Assembly (NCBI GenBank): GCA_026398875.1
Contig: JAPLSB010000022.1
Location: 1 to 64,000, forward strand
DNA: 64,000 bases
DNA from: Gammaproteobacteria bacterium
GTDB lineage: Bacteria; Pseudomonadota; Gammaproteobacteria; Nevskiales; Nevskiaceae
Reading direction: 5' to 3'
In this document: positions 35,242 through 43,519 of the stretch, piece by piece
How the letters are laid out: every line of letters starts with the position of its first letter
Numbering within the stretch: position 1 is the stretch's first letter
Position numbers and translations under genes: made by a program
The notes under the pieces: generated by a model
Database searches by the model: none
What the model was told of the DNA's origin: nothing
The model's input: only the letters and a program-made list of their open reading frames with translations

Positions 35242-35877
35242 TCATGACGTGGCGACCTCTGCTGAAACGGGCAGCTCGCGGGTCTGCTGCAGCCGTTTGG
35301 GCGGCCGGCCACGGGGCCGGACAATCGCGCGGACCGGTTCGTGGTCGTCGGCACCGAGCGATGGCAGCTGTGCAACCTGCGCTGCCAGATTGGCCTTCAT
35401 GCGCGACAGCAGACCGTCGAGCAGCAGCTGCTCGTGTTCGGAAATGCCGGCCATGATCGCTTCGTTGCTGCTGCGGGCGACCAGCCGCATGTTGCCCAGC
35501 ACTTCAAGGCCGCGATCGGCAATCAGCACGTGCTTCGAGCGACGGTCACCGGGCACCGCCTGCCGGCGAATGAAGCCGGACTTCTCGAGCCGCCGCAGCA
35601 GTTCGCCGGTCGAGGCGCTGCCCATCTCCAGCATCTGCGCCAGCTCGTTCTGGTTCATCGGCCCACCGGTCTTGCGCGCCAGGTTGAACAGCACCCACCA
35701 CTGCGAGCGGGTGATGCCCAGATGCCGCGAACGCTGGTCATAGAGCTGACGTCGCAGACGCGACACGTCGTGGATCAGATAGCCGGTGCGCAGGAAGCTT
35801 TCGAGGCTGCGCTTGCGAACCGGCGTGTCGCGCGTATCAGTCACGGTGGGGTCCGGCTCAGTGCGGGCGTGGACCAT
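35242..35877 (-). CDS. MarR-family regulator with C-terminal AT-hook
   Basis: A 211-residue protein. The winged helix (about 30-150) has the segments NQNELAQMLEMGSASTGELL and RQAVPGDRRSKHVLIADRG. The tail contains RPRGRPPKR, a textbook AT-hook core (R-G-R-P) for minor-groove binding, unusual in MarR proteins. The gene overlaps the activator gene by 20 bp if it starts at ATG 35877; a GTG at 35844 is an alternative. Position inside the dehydratase-hydroxylase operon suggests feedback control of it. Confidence 0.88.
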   Translation of the reverse strand: MVHARTEPDPTVTDTRDTPVRKRSLESFLRTGYLIHDVSRLRRQLYDQRSRHLGITRSQWWVLFNLARKTGGPMNQNELAQMLEMGSASTGELLRRLEKSGFIRRQAVPGDRRSKHVLIADRGLEVLGNMRLVARSSNEAIMAGISEHEQLLLDGLLSRMKANLAAQVAQLPSLGADDHEPVRAIVRPRGRPPKRLQQTRELPVSAEVATS

Positions 35878-36775
35878 GAATGACCTGCTCGGTCACCCGG
35901 GCCTGCGGTGCGGTGCAGGTCGGCGTGCCGCAGCGTGCGGCATCAAGCGAGGCGTCGACCTTGTCGTCCTCGTCGGCCGCATCGGCAGCGTGCTCACGGG
36001 CCTCATCGAGCGCGATCAGCGCAGCGCCGAGCGCGCCGGCAATCTGCGGCCGCTGTGGAATGATCAGCTTCAGACCGAGCGCCTTTTCGAGGTGATGCAC
36101 GGCAGCCGGGTTCTGCGCGACGCCACCGGTCATCACCAGCGGCTCGCGCTTGCCGACCCGCGATACCAGCCCGACCAGACGCGCGGCGATCGCGGCATGC
36201 ACGGCACCGAGCACTTCGGTCTTGCTCTTGCCTTCGGCAAGCAGCGCGACGACTTCGGTTTCGGCAAACGTCGCGCACATGCTGGAAATCGTGATGTCTT
36301 CGACGGCGCGCAGCGCCATCGGTCCCATGTCCTCGAGCGGCACGCCGACTGCGCGCGCCAGCGCTTCAAGGAACTTGCCGGTGCCGGCGGCACAGCGATC
36401 ATTCATCGCGAACTGCGACACGAGGCCCAGCGCGTCGATGGCGATGACCTTGGAATCCTGGCCGCCGATGTCGATCACCATGCGGGCCTCCGGCACCATC
36501 GCGATGGCGCCGCGAGCGTGGCAGGTGATCTCGGTGTAGGACTTGTCCGAGACCTCCAGCATCCGCCGGCCGTAGCCGGTGGATATCGCGCGGATGACCT
36601 GCTTCTGGGTGATGCCGGCGATCGCCAGTGCCTCGGCAATCGAGGCCTTGGCGCCTTCGTCGCTGACCGAGCCCTTGTGCGATACCGCAGACGCCACGGT
36701 GCCGCCATCCATGTCCAGGATCACGGTCTTGGACGTGGTCGACCCGAAATCGATGCCCATCACGTATGGCTTCAT
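35858..36775 (-). CDS. 2-Hydroxyacyl-CoA dehydratase activator (archerase, HgdC/BadF-like)
   Basis: A 305-residue ASKHA-family ATPase. Motifs: MGIDFGSTTSKTVILD (phosphate-1), VIDIGGQDSKVI, CAAGTGKFLE, SSMCATFAETEV and LVMTGGVAQNPA. The two conserved cysteines (in DRCAAGTG and SMCATF) would ligate the [4Fe-4S] cluster shared by a homodimer. It uses ATP to fire a low-potential electron into the dehydratase. A Cys-containing, Asp/Glu-rich tail extends beyond the usual end. It lies 41 bp after the second dehydratase subunit, giving a complete three-gene system. Confidence 0.92.
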   Translation of the reverse strand: MKPYVMGIDFGSTTSKTVILDMDGGTVASAVSHKGSVSDEGAKASIAEALAIAGITQKQVIRAISTGYGRRMLEVSDKSYTEITCHARGAIAMVPEARMVIDIGGQDSKVIAIDALGLVSQFAMNDRCAAGTGKFLEALARAVGVPLEDMGPMALRAVEDITISSMCATFAETEVVALLAEGKSKTEVLGAVHAAIAARLVGLVSRVGKREPLVMTGGVAQNPAAVHHLEKALGLKLIIPQRPQIAGALGAALIALDEAREHAADAADEDDKVDASLDAARCGTPTCTAPQARVTEQVIHGPRPH

Positions 36776-36816
36776 GGCGATCTCCGGTTCTCGCGGCGTG
36801 CGTCGGCGTTCGCGGC

Positions 36817-38181
36817 TCAGGCGGCGTTCGGAATGATCATCCGCTTCTTGCCTTCGATCGCTTCCATCATCGCTTCGAGGCGAGCGTTGACCAGTTCGTC
36901 CTTGTAGAACGATTCGTCGACCATGTCGCCCTCGATCATCGCGACCGGAATGCCGAGGCGCTTCTGCACGGCATCGGCAATCAGGTACTGCGGATTCGAG
37001 AATGCGCGGCAGGTACGCGCGGCGTGCAGCACCATGCCGTCGATCTCGAATTTCTTACAGAGCTTGATGATCTCTTCGATCATCAGCGGCGCCGACAGAT
37101 TGATCGGGCAGACGAGGTAGTTGATCGCCATGCCTTCGAGCGGATCGTTGACATCGATGCACTCGTGCTCGTGCCAGAAACCCATGTGGGTATAGCGGCC
37201 GGCGACCATCGTGGCGTTGTAGCCGGCGAACTTGTTGGCCAGCCAGCCGATCTTGTTCCAGTTCATGATGCCGTCCCAGAACAGACGGTACTTCTCGTTC
37301 GGGATCGCGCCCTCGCCGACGCGCACGCGCTCGGCGATCTCGGCCTTGACGGTCTCGAAGTAGCTGACGATCTGCGGCCCGCCCGGTACGAAGTTCACCG
37401 GTGCAAGGCTGGTGGTCCAGTCGAAGAAGCTGGCCGGCGCCGGCTTCACGGCGCACATGTCGATGGCTTCCATGCGCAGCTCACCGGCCTTCTTGGTGTA
37501 GGCCATGATTTCCGACAGCTTGTCGTAGTCGTACTTCTTGCCGGTCTGCTGCTCGATCCACTTGATGCATTCCTTCAGCTGGCGAACCATGTAGGCCGTC
37601 GCTTCCTTGAATTCGGCACCCGTCAGGTAGCCCGCATCCTTCTTGTTGCCCCAGACCCACGGCACCGAGATGTTGAAGATCGGAATCTTCTTGCCGAACA
37701 GGCGGTAGAGCATTTCGTCCCACTGCTGGCCGGTGCTGCAGTACGGATAGGCGCTGATGAACATGTCCGGCGCCGGCACGCGCTCGCCGAGCAGGCCGGC
37801 ACCGAGGGCATCGCTGAAGCTCGAACCGGAGGCTTCGACACCGCGGTTCTGCGCCAGCACGCCACAGCCGATGTGGGTGCGCGCGTAGGAGCAAAGCTCC
37901 TTCATGTAGCCGCGCCCTTCGGCGGCTTCCTGCGCCGGTCCTTCGTTGTTGCGAGCGGCCAGCAGCGCCGACCAGGCTTCGCCGTGCACCCAGCGGATAT
38001 CCGCGGCCTGCATCAGCGGGTTGATCGCCACGCCTTCGTACCAGCAGACCAGCTTGCCTTCGGCCTTCGCGTTGAAGACTTCGGTCCAGTAGTCGTTGAC
38101 CATCCGGTTGTTCAGCGATGACGACTGAAGGCGGTTAGCCTTGACCACCGGCACTTCGGCGGCATTGAAGAAGTTACCCAT
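36817..38181 (-). CDS. 2-Hydroxyacyl-CoA dehydratase family protein, subunit A-like
   Basis: A 454-residue protein of the HgdA/HgdB/BadE family. Features include GKLVCWYEGVAINPLM at the N-terminus, AYPYCSTGQQWDEM, a helical middle, and the C-terminal block MVLHAARTCRAFSNPQYLI then GIPVAMIEGDMVDE. These Cys-containing segments are where the family binds a [4Fe-4S] cluster. It is directly adjacent to the other subunit (start 38181, upstream stop ends at 38182). With the activator it would carry out a ketyl-radical reduction or dehydration of a CoA thioester. Substrate unknown. Confidence 0.9.
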   Translation of the reverse strand: MGNFFNAAEVPVVKANRLQSSSLNNRMVNDYWTEVFNAKAEGKLVCWYEGVAINPLMQAADIRWVHGEAWSALLAARNNEGPAQEAAEGRGYMKELCSYARTHIGCGVLAQNRGVEASGSSFSDALGAGLLGERVPAPDMFISAYPYCSTGQQWDEMLYRLFGKKIPIFNISVPWVWGNKKDAGYLTGAEFKEATAYMVRQLKECIKWIEQQTGKKYDYDKLSEIMAYTKKAGELRMEAIDMCAVKPAPASFFDWTTSLAPVNFVPGGPQIVSYFETVKAEIAERVRVGEGAIPNEKYRLFWDGIMNWNKIGWLANKFAGYNATMVAGRYTHMGFWHEHECIDVNDPLEGMAINYLVCPINLSAPLMIEEIIKLCKKFEIDGMVLHAARTCRAFSNPQYLIADAVQKRLGIPVAMIEGDMVDESFYKDELVNARLEAMMEAIEGKKRMIIPNAA

Positions 38182-39390
38182 TTAGACGACTCCGGTTTCG
38201 AGGCGGGCGGCAGCGGCGGCCTTGGCTATGGTTTGACGCTTGACCATTTCGAGGAAGGCTTCGACGCGGGTGCGGATGCCTTCCAGTGCCGTGGTCTCGT
38301 GTTCGGTTTCGATCAGCAAGTGCGGAACGTCCTTCGCTTCGAAGGCTTCCTTGATCTCGGGGTAGTAGTACATGTGCGGCTCGCAGAACTTGGCCATCAG
38401 CACGATCATGCCGTCGGCCTTGCTCTTCGCCATCGCACCCAGCAGATAGGTTTCCCAGTCGGCGTTCTGGTCGACGCGCGTCGGGCACGGCACCTTGAGG
38501 TTGCGCTCCAGATACCACTTGGCGAGCGCATCGAGCGGGTCGCCGGCATCGTCGACATCGGTCGAGATGTAGCGCTGCCCGTGGTACAGATCGTCATCGA
38601 CGACGATGCCGCCGCAGGATTCGATCAGATCGAGAATGCCGAGCTTCGGCGCCTGGCAGAAGTGCCCCGACAGGTAGACACGGACACCGCGCTGGCGGGT
38701 GGCGGCCGTTGCTTCAAGCCGTTCGATCAGGCGCTCCAGCAGCGCGCTGTGCGCAGCCTTGTCCATCACCATGCTCGACTTCACGGCCAGCTGCATCTGC
38801 CGTGCCGTCAGTGGTGAGGTGCCGCTGCGGCGCATGTCGTACAGCTTGCGAAGCAGTTGCCGGTTGCGGTTGAACAGACGGATCGAGGCGCGAATCGCGT
38901 CGTTGTCGATCGTGCGTCCGATCATCTCCTCAAGGCCTTCCTTCAGACCGGCAAACGTTTCCCGCGCGCGGCTGTGGCTCCACGGGTCGCTCATCGACGA
39001 GATCAGCTGGTAGAAGTGCACCCGCGTGTTCGGCAGCTTGGCGCGCACGACATCGGCAGCGCCGAGCACCTGCACGCAGTGATCACCGAACATGATCGCG
39101 TCCAGGAAGTCGAAATCGCCCTTGCAGGCCTGATCTACGACGCTGCGGGTGTAGCCGCAGTAGAACGGATAAATCATGCCGTGGCCGACCGTGATCGGCT
39201 CATGGTTCTCCTGCAGGATCACGGGCAGGCAGCCGGCGGCATGCGCCAGCTCGCCCGGAAAATGCATGGGAAACGAACCCACCACCGGCGTTCCGTTCGC
39301 GGCTTTCCAGGCCCGTGAACTGGCCAGAGGATTTTCGGCTGCGGCCTCGAAGGCGGCAAAGATCCCCTGTACGGAGGAATCAACGGACAT
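38182..39390 (-). CDS. 2-Hydroxyacyl-CoA dehydratase family protein, subunit B-like
   Basis: A 402-residue paralogue of the downstream gene from the ATG at 39390 (MSVDSSVQGIFAAFEAAAEN); an in-frame ATG at 39426 overlaps the operator-like repeat, so is less likely. Family segments: GSFPMHFPGELAHAAGCLPV, YPFYCGYTRSVVD, IMFGDHCVQ, SGHFCQAPKLG and AKFCEPHMYYYPEIKEAF. The Cys in these positions are the cluster ligands. It is the first gene of the operon, divergent from a TetR gene. Class I benzoyl-CoA reductase would need two activator-type subunits; only one is present, so a 2-hydroxyacyl-CoA dehydratase or related enzyme fits better. Confidence 0.9.
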   Translation of the reverse strand: MSVDSSVQGIFAAFEAAAENPLASSRAWKAANGTPVVGSFPMHFPGELAHAAGCLPVILQENHEPITVGHGMIYPFYCGYTRSVVDQACKGDFDFLDAIMFGDHCVQVLGAADVVRAKLPNTRVHFYQLISSMSDPWSHSRARETFAGLKEGLEEMIGRTIDNDAIRASIRLFNRNRQLLRKLYDMRRSGTSPLTARQMQLAVKSSMVMDKAAHSALLERLIERLEATAATRQRGVRVYLSGHFCQAPKLGILDLIESCGGIVVDDDLYHGQRYISTDVDDAGDPLDALAKWYLERNLKVPCPTRVDQNADWETYLLGAMAKSKADGMIVLMAKFCEPHMYYYPEIKEAFEAKDVPHLLIETEHETTALEGIRTRVEAFLEMVKRQTIAKAAAAARLETGVV

Positions 39391-39410
39391 GGACGGAACA
39401 CTCGTGGGAA

Positions 39411-39427
39411 TATGGTACGGACCCATA
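39411..39427. promoter_or_regulatory. Inverted repeat upstream of the dehydratase operon
   Basis: TATGG-(7)-CCATA lies 20 bp in front of the dehydratase subunit start. On the opposite strand a TATGGTA half-site also occurs at about 32716-32722, upstream of the alcohol dehydrogenase. It may be an operator for the divergent TetR protein or the local MarR. Confidence 0.4.
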
Positions 39428-39527
39428 CTATGCGTCGATATGAATTGATGTCAACAAGACTTTGTGTGAAAAGACGCTTTTCTTAACAACTTCAATTAAA
39501 TCAATTTATTGAACTGCAATTTGAAAG

Positions 39528-39542
39528 ATGAATTGCATTCAT
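39528..39542. promoter_or_regulatory. Inverted repeat upstream of the TetR gene
   Basis: ATGAAT-TGC-ATTCAT, a perfect 6-bp inverted repeat with a 3-base centre, lies 21 bp in front of the TetR ATG. The flanking 130 bp are markedly AT-rich against the genome average, as in a divergent promoter region. A likely autoregulatory site. Confidence 0.45.
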
Positions 39543-39563
39543 TAGTCAATCAGGAAAGGGCTT

Positions 39564-40268
39564 ATGGCCAAGATGACACCTCGCAAGCAGGCCAGCCGCC
39601 TGTCGATCGATGACCGCACCGCCGACATCCTTGCCGCCGCACGCGAGGTCATCTCGGTGAAGGGCTACGAAAACGTGCTGGTCGCCGATATCGCGCGCCA
39701 GGCCGGCATTGTCGAAGGCACGATCTACCGCTACTTCGAGAACAAGCGCGACCTGCTGGTAAAGGTCGCCGAGGTCTGGTTCAACGAGCAGCTCGCGGTC
39801 GACTCGCAGCTGCCGATGATCCACGGCACCCAGAACAAGCTTCGCCATATCGCCGCCCGGACCCTGCAGATCATCAAGAGCGAGCCGGTGCTGAGCCGCT
39901 TCATGCTGATGGAACTGCGCCCCGATCCGAACTACCGCAGCACCGCATTCTTCGAAATGAACCGCCGTTTCACGCGCGAAACGCTGCAGGTCTGCAAGGA
40001 CGCGATCGCCAGCGGCGAGTTTCATGCCGATGTCTCGCCGGCGCTGGTCCGCGACATGCTGCATGGCTGCATCGAGCACCGTACCTGGGCCTTCCTGCGT
40101 GGCGAAGGCGATTTTTCGATCGACGAGATTTCCGACGGCATCGCCACCGTCGTCTATCGCGGCATGGCGACCCAGCCGGCCAGCACCGACAATGCGGCGC
40201 GCATCGATGCCGCCGTGGCGCGCCTGGAGGCCGTCGCCACGCGGCTTGGCGGGCCGTCAGCGGCCTGA
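39564..40268 (+). CDS. TetR-family transcriptional regulator
   Basis: A 234-residue protein whose N-terminal HTH includes VADIARQAGIVEGTIYRYFE, close to the FadR/AcrR-type subgroup. The ligand domain is helical and has no recognisable catalytic motif. It is divergent from the dehydratase operon and shares a 173-bp upstream region that holds two inverted repeats. Likely a repressor of that operon responding to an acyl-CoA or aromatic ligand, by inference from context. Confidence 0.9.
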   Translation: MAKMTPRKQASRLSIDDRTADILAAAREVISVKGYENVLVADIARQAGIVEGTIYRYFENKRDLLVKVAEVWFNEQLAVDSQLPMIHGTQNKLRHIAARTLQIIKSEPVLSRFMLMELRPDPNYRSTAFFEMNRRFTRETLQVCKDAIASGEFHADVSPALVRDMLHGCIEHRTWAFLRGEGDFSIDEISDGIATVVYRGMATQPASTDNAARIDAAVARLEAVATRLGGPSAA

Positions 40269-40305
40269 GCACGCGCGGCAAGCTGCGCGGGGTCTCGGGC
40301 CCCGC

Positions 40306-41037
40306 TCACTTCATGGTCAGCAGCCGATCGGGTGCGAAAGCCATGGTCAGTCGCAGCGGATCGACATGCACGCCGTTGGCCAGCACCTCGAAATGCAGAT
40401 GCGCGCCGGTGGCGCGCCCGGTGGCACCGACGAAACCGACGATGTCGCCGCGGCGAATCACCGAGCCGCTGCGCAAGCCCGGCATGAACTTCAGCAGGTG
40501 GCCGTAGACCGTCTCCACGCCATGGCCATGGTTGATGCGCAGGTGGTTGCCGTAGAACGGCCGCTTGCCGAGCTCGCTGATCACGCCATCCTGCGCGGCC
40601 CGGATCGGCGTGCCGGATGCCGCAACGTAATCGACACCGTAGTGAAACCCCTGCTGCTTCTTGACTGGATGGACGCGCGAACCGTAGGTCGAGCTGATGC
40701 TCAGCTGGCTCAGCGGCGAGCGCAGCGTGGCGGCAAACTCCAGCGTCGAGATCGGCCGCTCGGTGCCCGCGTCACCCGTCAGCGATTGCGTCGGCTTGGG
40801 TACCGTCGGCAGCGTGAACAGCACCGGAATCCGCTTCGGTGGCGACGGCCGCTTCGCGGTGACCACGGTCACCGACGCTGCATCGGGCAGCGCCCGCAAT
40901 GCGGTGGGATGTGCTGCAGCCGGCTTTGTCGATGCCTGTGCAGCACCGAGCAGCAGAGTGCCGATGACGGCCAGCCGCAAGCCGCCAACGACCACCATCG
41001 TCAGCGTCCTGCCCATCAATCCGGAATGCGCTTGCAC
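40306..41037 (-). CDS. M23-family (LytM-type) peptidoglycan endopeptidase
   Basis: A 243-residue protein. The GTG at 41037 is chosen because AGGAGG lies 7 bases upstream; an in-frame ATG at 41016 has no good site. An N-terminal hydrophobic segment (LRLAVIGTLLLGAAQA) acts as a signal or anchor. The C-terminal LytM domain has zinc ligands in HYGVDYVAASG and GAHLHFEV plus the H in YGHLLKF. It would cleave cell-wall cross-links in the periplasm, or serve as an EnvC-like activator if inactive. The metal ligands appear intact. Confidence 0.9.
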   Translation of the reverse strand: MQAHSGLMGRTLTMVVVGGLRLAVIGTLLLGAAQASTKPAAAHPTALRALPDAASVTVVTAKRPSPPKRIPVLFTLPTVPKPTQSLTGDAGTERPISTLEFAATLRSPLSQLSISSTYGSRVHPVKKQQGFHYGVDYVAASGTPIRAAQDGVISELGKRPFYGNHLRINHGHGVETVYGHLLKFMPGLRSGSVIRRGDIVGFVGATGRATGAHLHFEVLANGVHVDPLRLTMAFAPDRLLTMK

Positions 41038-41110
41038 AAGGCTGCCTCCTCAGCACGTGCCGATGGTCACCCCCGAGTGGTCCCGGGTGGCGACGGTACG
41101 AACCGCGTCG

Positions 41111-42424
41111 TTATCCGGCGCGCGCGCGCAGCGCGGCGTTGCGTTCGAGTTCGGTATTGATGAACTTGACCCAGTTGGCGGCAGCATCGGCCTGGGTTTC
41201 GGAAGCGGAGGCATTGGCGAACGCCTGCTTGGCTTCGACCAGCTTGCCGTTGTTGTAGAGCGCGGTACCGAGCTGCATGCTCAGGTTGCCCGGATTGCTG
41301 ACGTTCTTGCCGCCCAGCGCCGCCCGATAGGCTTCCGCCGCCTTGGTCCAGTCGCCGGTCTGCGTGTACGCCTGGCCGAGGTAGTTGTAGTGCTTCGATT
41401 CGCCGGTCAGCGACGCCAGCTTGGTCAGCACCGGGATCGAGCGGTCGACTTCCTTGGCGATGGCCAGCGCCTGCGCCAGCAGCTGCAGGTTTTCGGCATC
41501 GAGCGGAATGCTCTTGTCCTTCATCTTGGCGGTGATCAGGTCGACGGCACGCTGCGGCGCTTCCTCGGCCAGATACAGGCGGGCCAGGTTCAGCACGTCA
41601 GGTGCGTTGGTCAGGTAGCCACCCTTGTAGGCGGCATGCATGACCACGGCCTGCTTGTGCTGGTTGCCTTCCAGCCCGTAAAGCCCGGCCAGCTGCACGA
41701 AGTAGGTTTCCTTCGGGTGGTTCGCCGCCAGGATCTCCATCACCCGGATCGCACTCTTGTAGTCCTTCAGCTCGAAGAACACCGCGCGCAGCAGACCCAG
41801 CCAGTTTTCCTTCGGCTCCTGCTTGCGCTCCTTGGCAATTGCCAGCGCCTTCAGGATCGGCGCCTTGGCCTGCGCGTACTTCTGCTGCTGGTAGTAGGCC
41901 TGCGCGTACAGGATGTAGGCATCCGGCTGCACGTCGGCGACCACGCTGAACCACTTGTCCATCACCTTGATCGACTTCGGATAGTCCTCGATCAGGAAGT
42001 AGGTCTGGGCCAGCGCGAACAGGGCGTTGTCGCGCAGGCCGTCCGGCAGGTTGGCCTGCTTCAGCACGTTGGTGTAGGCACCGATGGCGCGCTTGTTGTC
42101 ATCGGTGGTGCGGTAGATCGCCGCGTACTGCACCCACAGCGTGGCGCGTTCGTAGTCGTTGAGCTTGTCGATCTTCGCCTTCAAGACATCGAGCGCGGCT
42201 TCCGCGGCCTTGTAGTTCTTGGCGTCGAAAGCCTTCTGGGCGACCTCCATCTGCTTGTAGGTCGCCTGGCTCAGAGTCTGGGTAACCCGAGTCGCGGTCT
42301 TCGCCTTCTTGTCGTCGGCCGCGTGGGCGCTGCTGATCGATCCGGCCGACAGGCCGACCATCACGGCGAGCGCTGCGGCGCGATACAGCCCGGTCCTGCG
42401 CATGGAAGTGCCGATGCGGATCAT
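41111..42424 (-). CDS. Periplasmic TPR protein of the TonB operon
   Basis: A 437-residue protein with a signal peptide (to about residue 35, SAHAADDKK) and tetratricopeptide-like helical repeats from about residue 50 to 420 (for example YKAAEAALDVLKAKID, SKHYNYLGQAYTQTGDWTKA). Its ATG shares one base with the TonB stop (TAATG), so it is coupled to it. In comparable TonB systems a TPR protein accompanies TonB2-type complexes and stabilises the periplasmic assembly. It is the last gene of the seven-gene cluster. Confidence 0.82.
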   Translation of the reverse strand: MIRIGTSMRRTGLYRAAALAVMVGLSAGSISSAHAADDKKAKTATRVTQTLSQATYKQMEVAQKAFDAKNYKAAEAALDVLKAKIDKLNDYERATLWVQYAAIYRTTDDNKRAIGAYTNVLKQANLPDGLRDNALFALAQTYFLIEDYPKSIKVMDKWFSVVADVQPDAYILYAQAYYQQQKYAQAKAPILKALAIAKERKQEPKENWLGLLRAVFFELKDYKSAIRVMEILAANHPKETYFVQLAGLYGLEGNQHKQAVVMHAAYKGGYLTNAPDVLNLARLYLAEEAPQRAVDLITAKMKDKSIPLDAENLQLLAQALAIAKEVDRSIPVLTKLASLTGESKHYNYLGQAYTQTGDWTKAAEAYRAALGGKNVSNPGNLSMQLGTALYNNGKLVEAKQAFANASASETQADAAANWVKFINTELERNAALRARAG

Positions 42425-43086
42425 TATTTCTTGTCCAGCTTGAAGGTGATGACGTGGCGCACGCCGGGCACGCGGATCGGCAGGCCATTCTCGACGCGCG
42501 GCTTGTACTTGAACTTCAGCACCGCCTTGCTCGCGGCCTGGTCGAAGACACCCTTGGGCTGCGACTCGATGATGATCGGGTCGGCCGTGGCACCGGTTTC
42601 GGTCACCGTGAACTCGAGCAGCACATAGCCTTCGATGCCTCGGCTGGACGCACTCTGCGGATAGAGCGGCGCGACCTTGACGATCGGCAGGTATTCGCCA
42701 TCCGACGCTGACAGCGCGAAGCCGGTGTTCTTGGCCACGTCCTTGTCGACCTTGATCTGGCCGATGTTGACCGCGGCCGAAGTCGGGCCTTCGACCGACA
42801 TGCGCTGCGTCGGCACTTCCGGCGCGACATCCTTCTGCGGCAGTTCAGGCGGCGGCTTGCGCTCGCGGGTTTCGACTTCGAAGCTCTTCTTCAGCCGCAC
42901 GAAGTCGATCGTCGGCAGCACTTCCACCTTGTCGACGCCGACATTGCTGTGGGTGATCAGCGTATGCAGCAGCCAGAACATGCCGGTGATCACGCTGATG
43001 CCGACGGCGAAGGCCGGCACGAAGCGCATCGGGCTCAGGGTCAGACTCTGCTTGGGGATCGATGGCCCCGGAGTGATGGTTGCCAT
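42424..43086 (-). CDS. TonB-family energy transducer
   Basis: A 220-residue protein. The N-terminal membrane helix (about 22-45) is followed by a Pro/Lys/Glu-rich linker (about 75-95), shorter than in classical TonB. The C-terminal TonB domain has YPQSASSRGIEGYVLLEFTV and FDQAASKAVLKFKYKP. It transmits proton-motive force from ExbB/ExbD to outer-membrane receptors. The stop overlaps the TPR gene by one base and the start lies 3 bp after the second ExbD stop. Confidence 0.93.
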   Translation of the reverse strand: MATITPGPSIPKQSLTLSPMRFVPAFAVGISVITGMFWLLHTLITHSNVGVDKVEVLPTIDFVRLKKSFEVETRERKPPPELPQKDVAPEVPTQRMSVEGPTSAAVNIGQIKVDKDVAKNTGFALSASDGEYLPIVKVAPLYPQSASSRGIEGYVLLEFTVTETGATADPIIIESQPKGVFDQAASKAVLKFKYKPRVENGLPIRVPGVRHVITFKLDKK

Positions 43087-43089
43087 GAT

Positions 43090-43500
43090 TCAGCCGCCCT
43101 CGCCCTTGGTCCCGACGGAAACAGTGGCAATACCACCGGCCTGCACCTGTTCCATGACCTTGCTCATGATCCCGCTCTCCGACAGCTTGTCGGCCTGGAT
43201 CACGACGGTGTCATCGGGGCGCTCGGCGTGCATGCGCTCGACCATCGCCCGCACTTCCGGCAGCGACACCTTCTTGCGATCCATCCAGATCTCGCCGTTG
43301 GCACGGACCGCGATCAGGATGTTGCCGCTGTCGCGGTGCTCGGCGGTGTCGGCATCGGACGGAATGATCTTGACGCCGGCCTGTTTCACGAACGACGTGA
43401 TGATGATGAAAAAGATCAGCAGGTTGAAGACGAAGTCCAGCATCGGCGCCAGGTCGATGCCGTGGTGCTCTTCGTCATGACTGTGTCGCTGGGGCATCAT
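43090..43500 (-). CDS. ExbD/TolR-type protein 2
   Basis: A 136-residue inner-membrane protein with one N-terminal helix (about 18-40: GIDLAPMLDFVFNLLIFFII). The conserved Asp in LAPMLDFV carries the proton path. The periplasmic domain contains VVIQADKLSESGIMSKVMEQV. It works with ExbB in the TonB motor. The neighbouring ExbD copy is 30-40% similar by eye, so two different ExbD subunits serve the complex. Confidence 0.92.
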   Translation of the reverse strand: MMPQRHSHDEEHHGIDLAPMLDFVFNLLIFFIIITSFVKQAGVKIIPSDADTAEHRDSGNILIAVRANGEIWMDRKKVSLPEVRAMVERMHAERPDDTVVIQADKLSESGIMSKVMEQVQAGGIATVSVGTKGEGG

Positions 43501-43519
43501 GGCTTTCGACCCTTCCTGT

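Noticed and set aside
35858-39390. Benzoyl-CoA reductase (BadDEFG/BcrABCD)
   Set aside because: Only one activator-type subunit is present where the class I reductase needs two; a 2-hydroxyacyl-CoA dehydratase-type system fits better.
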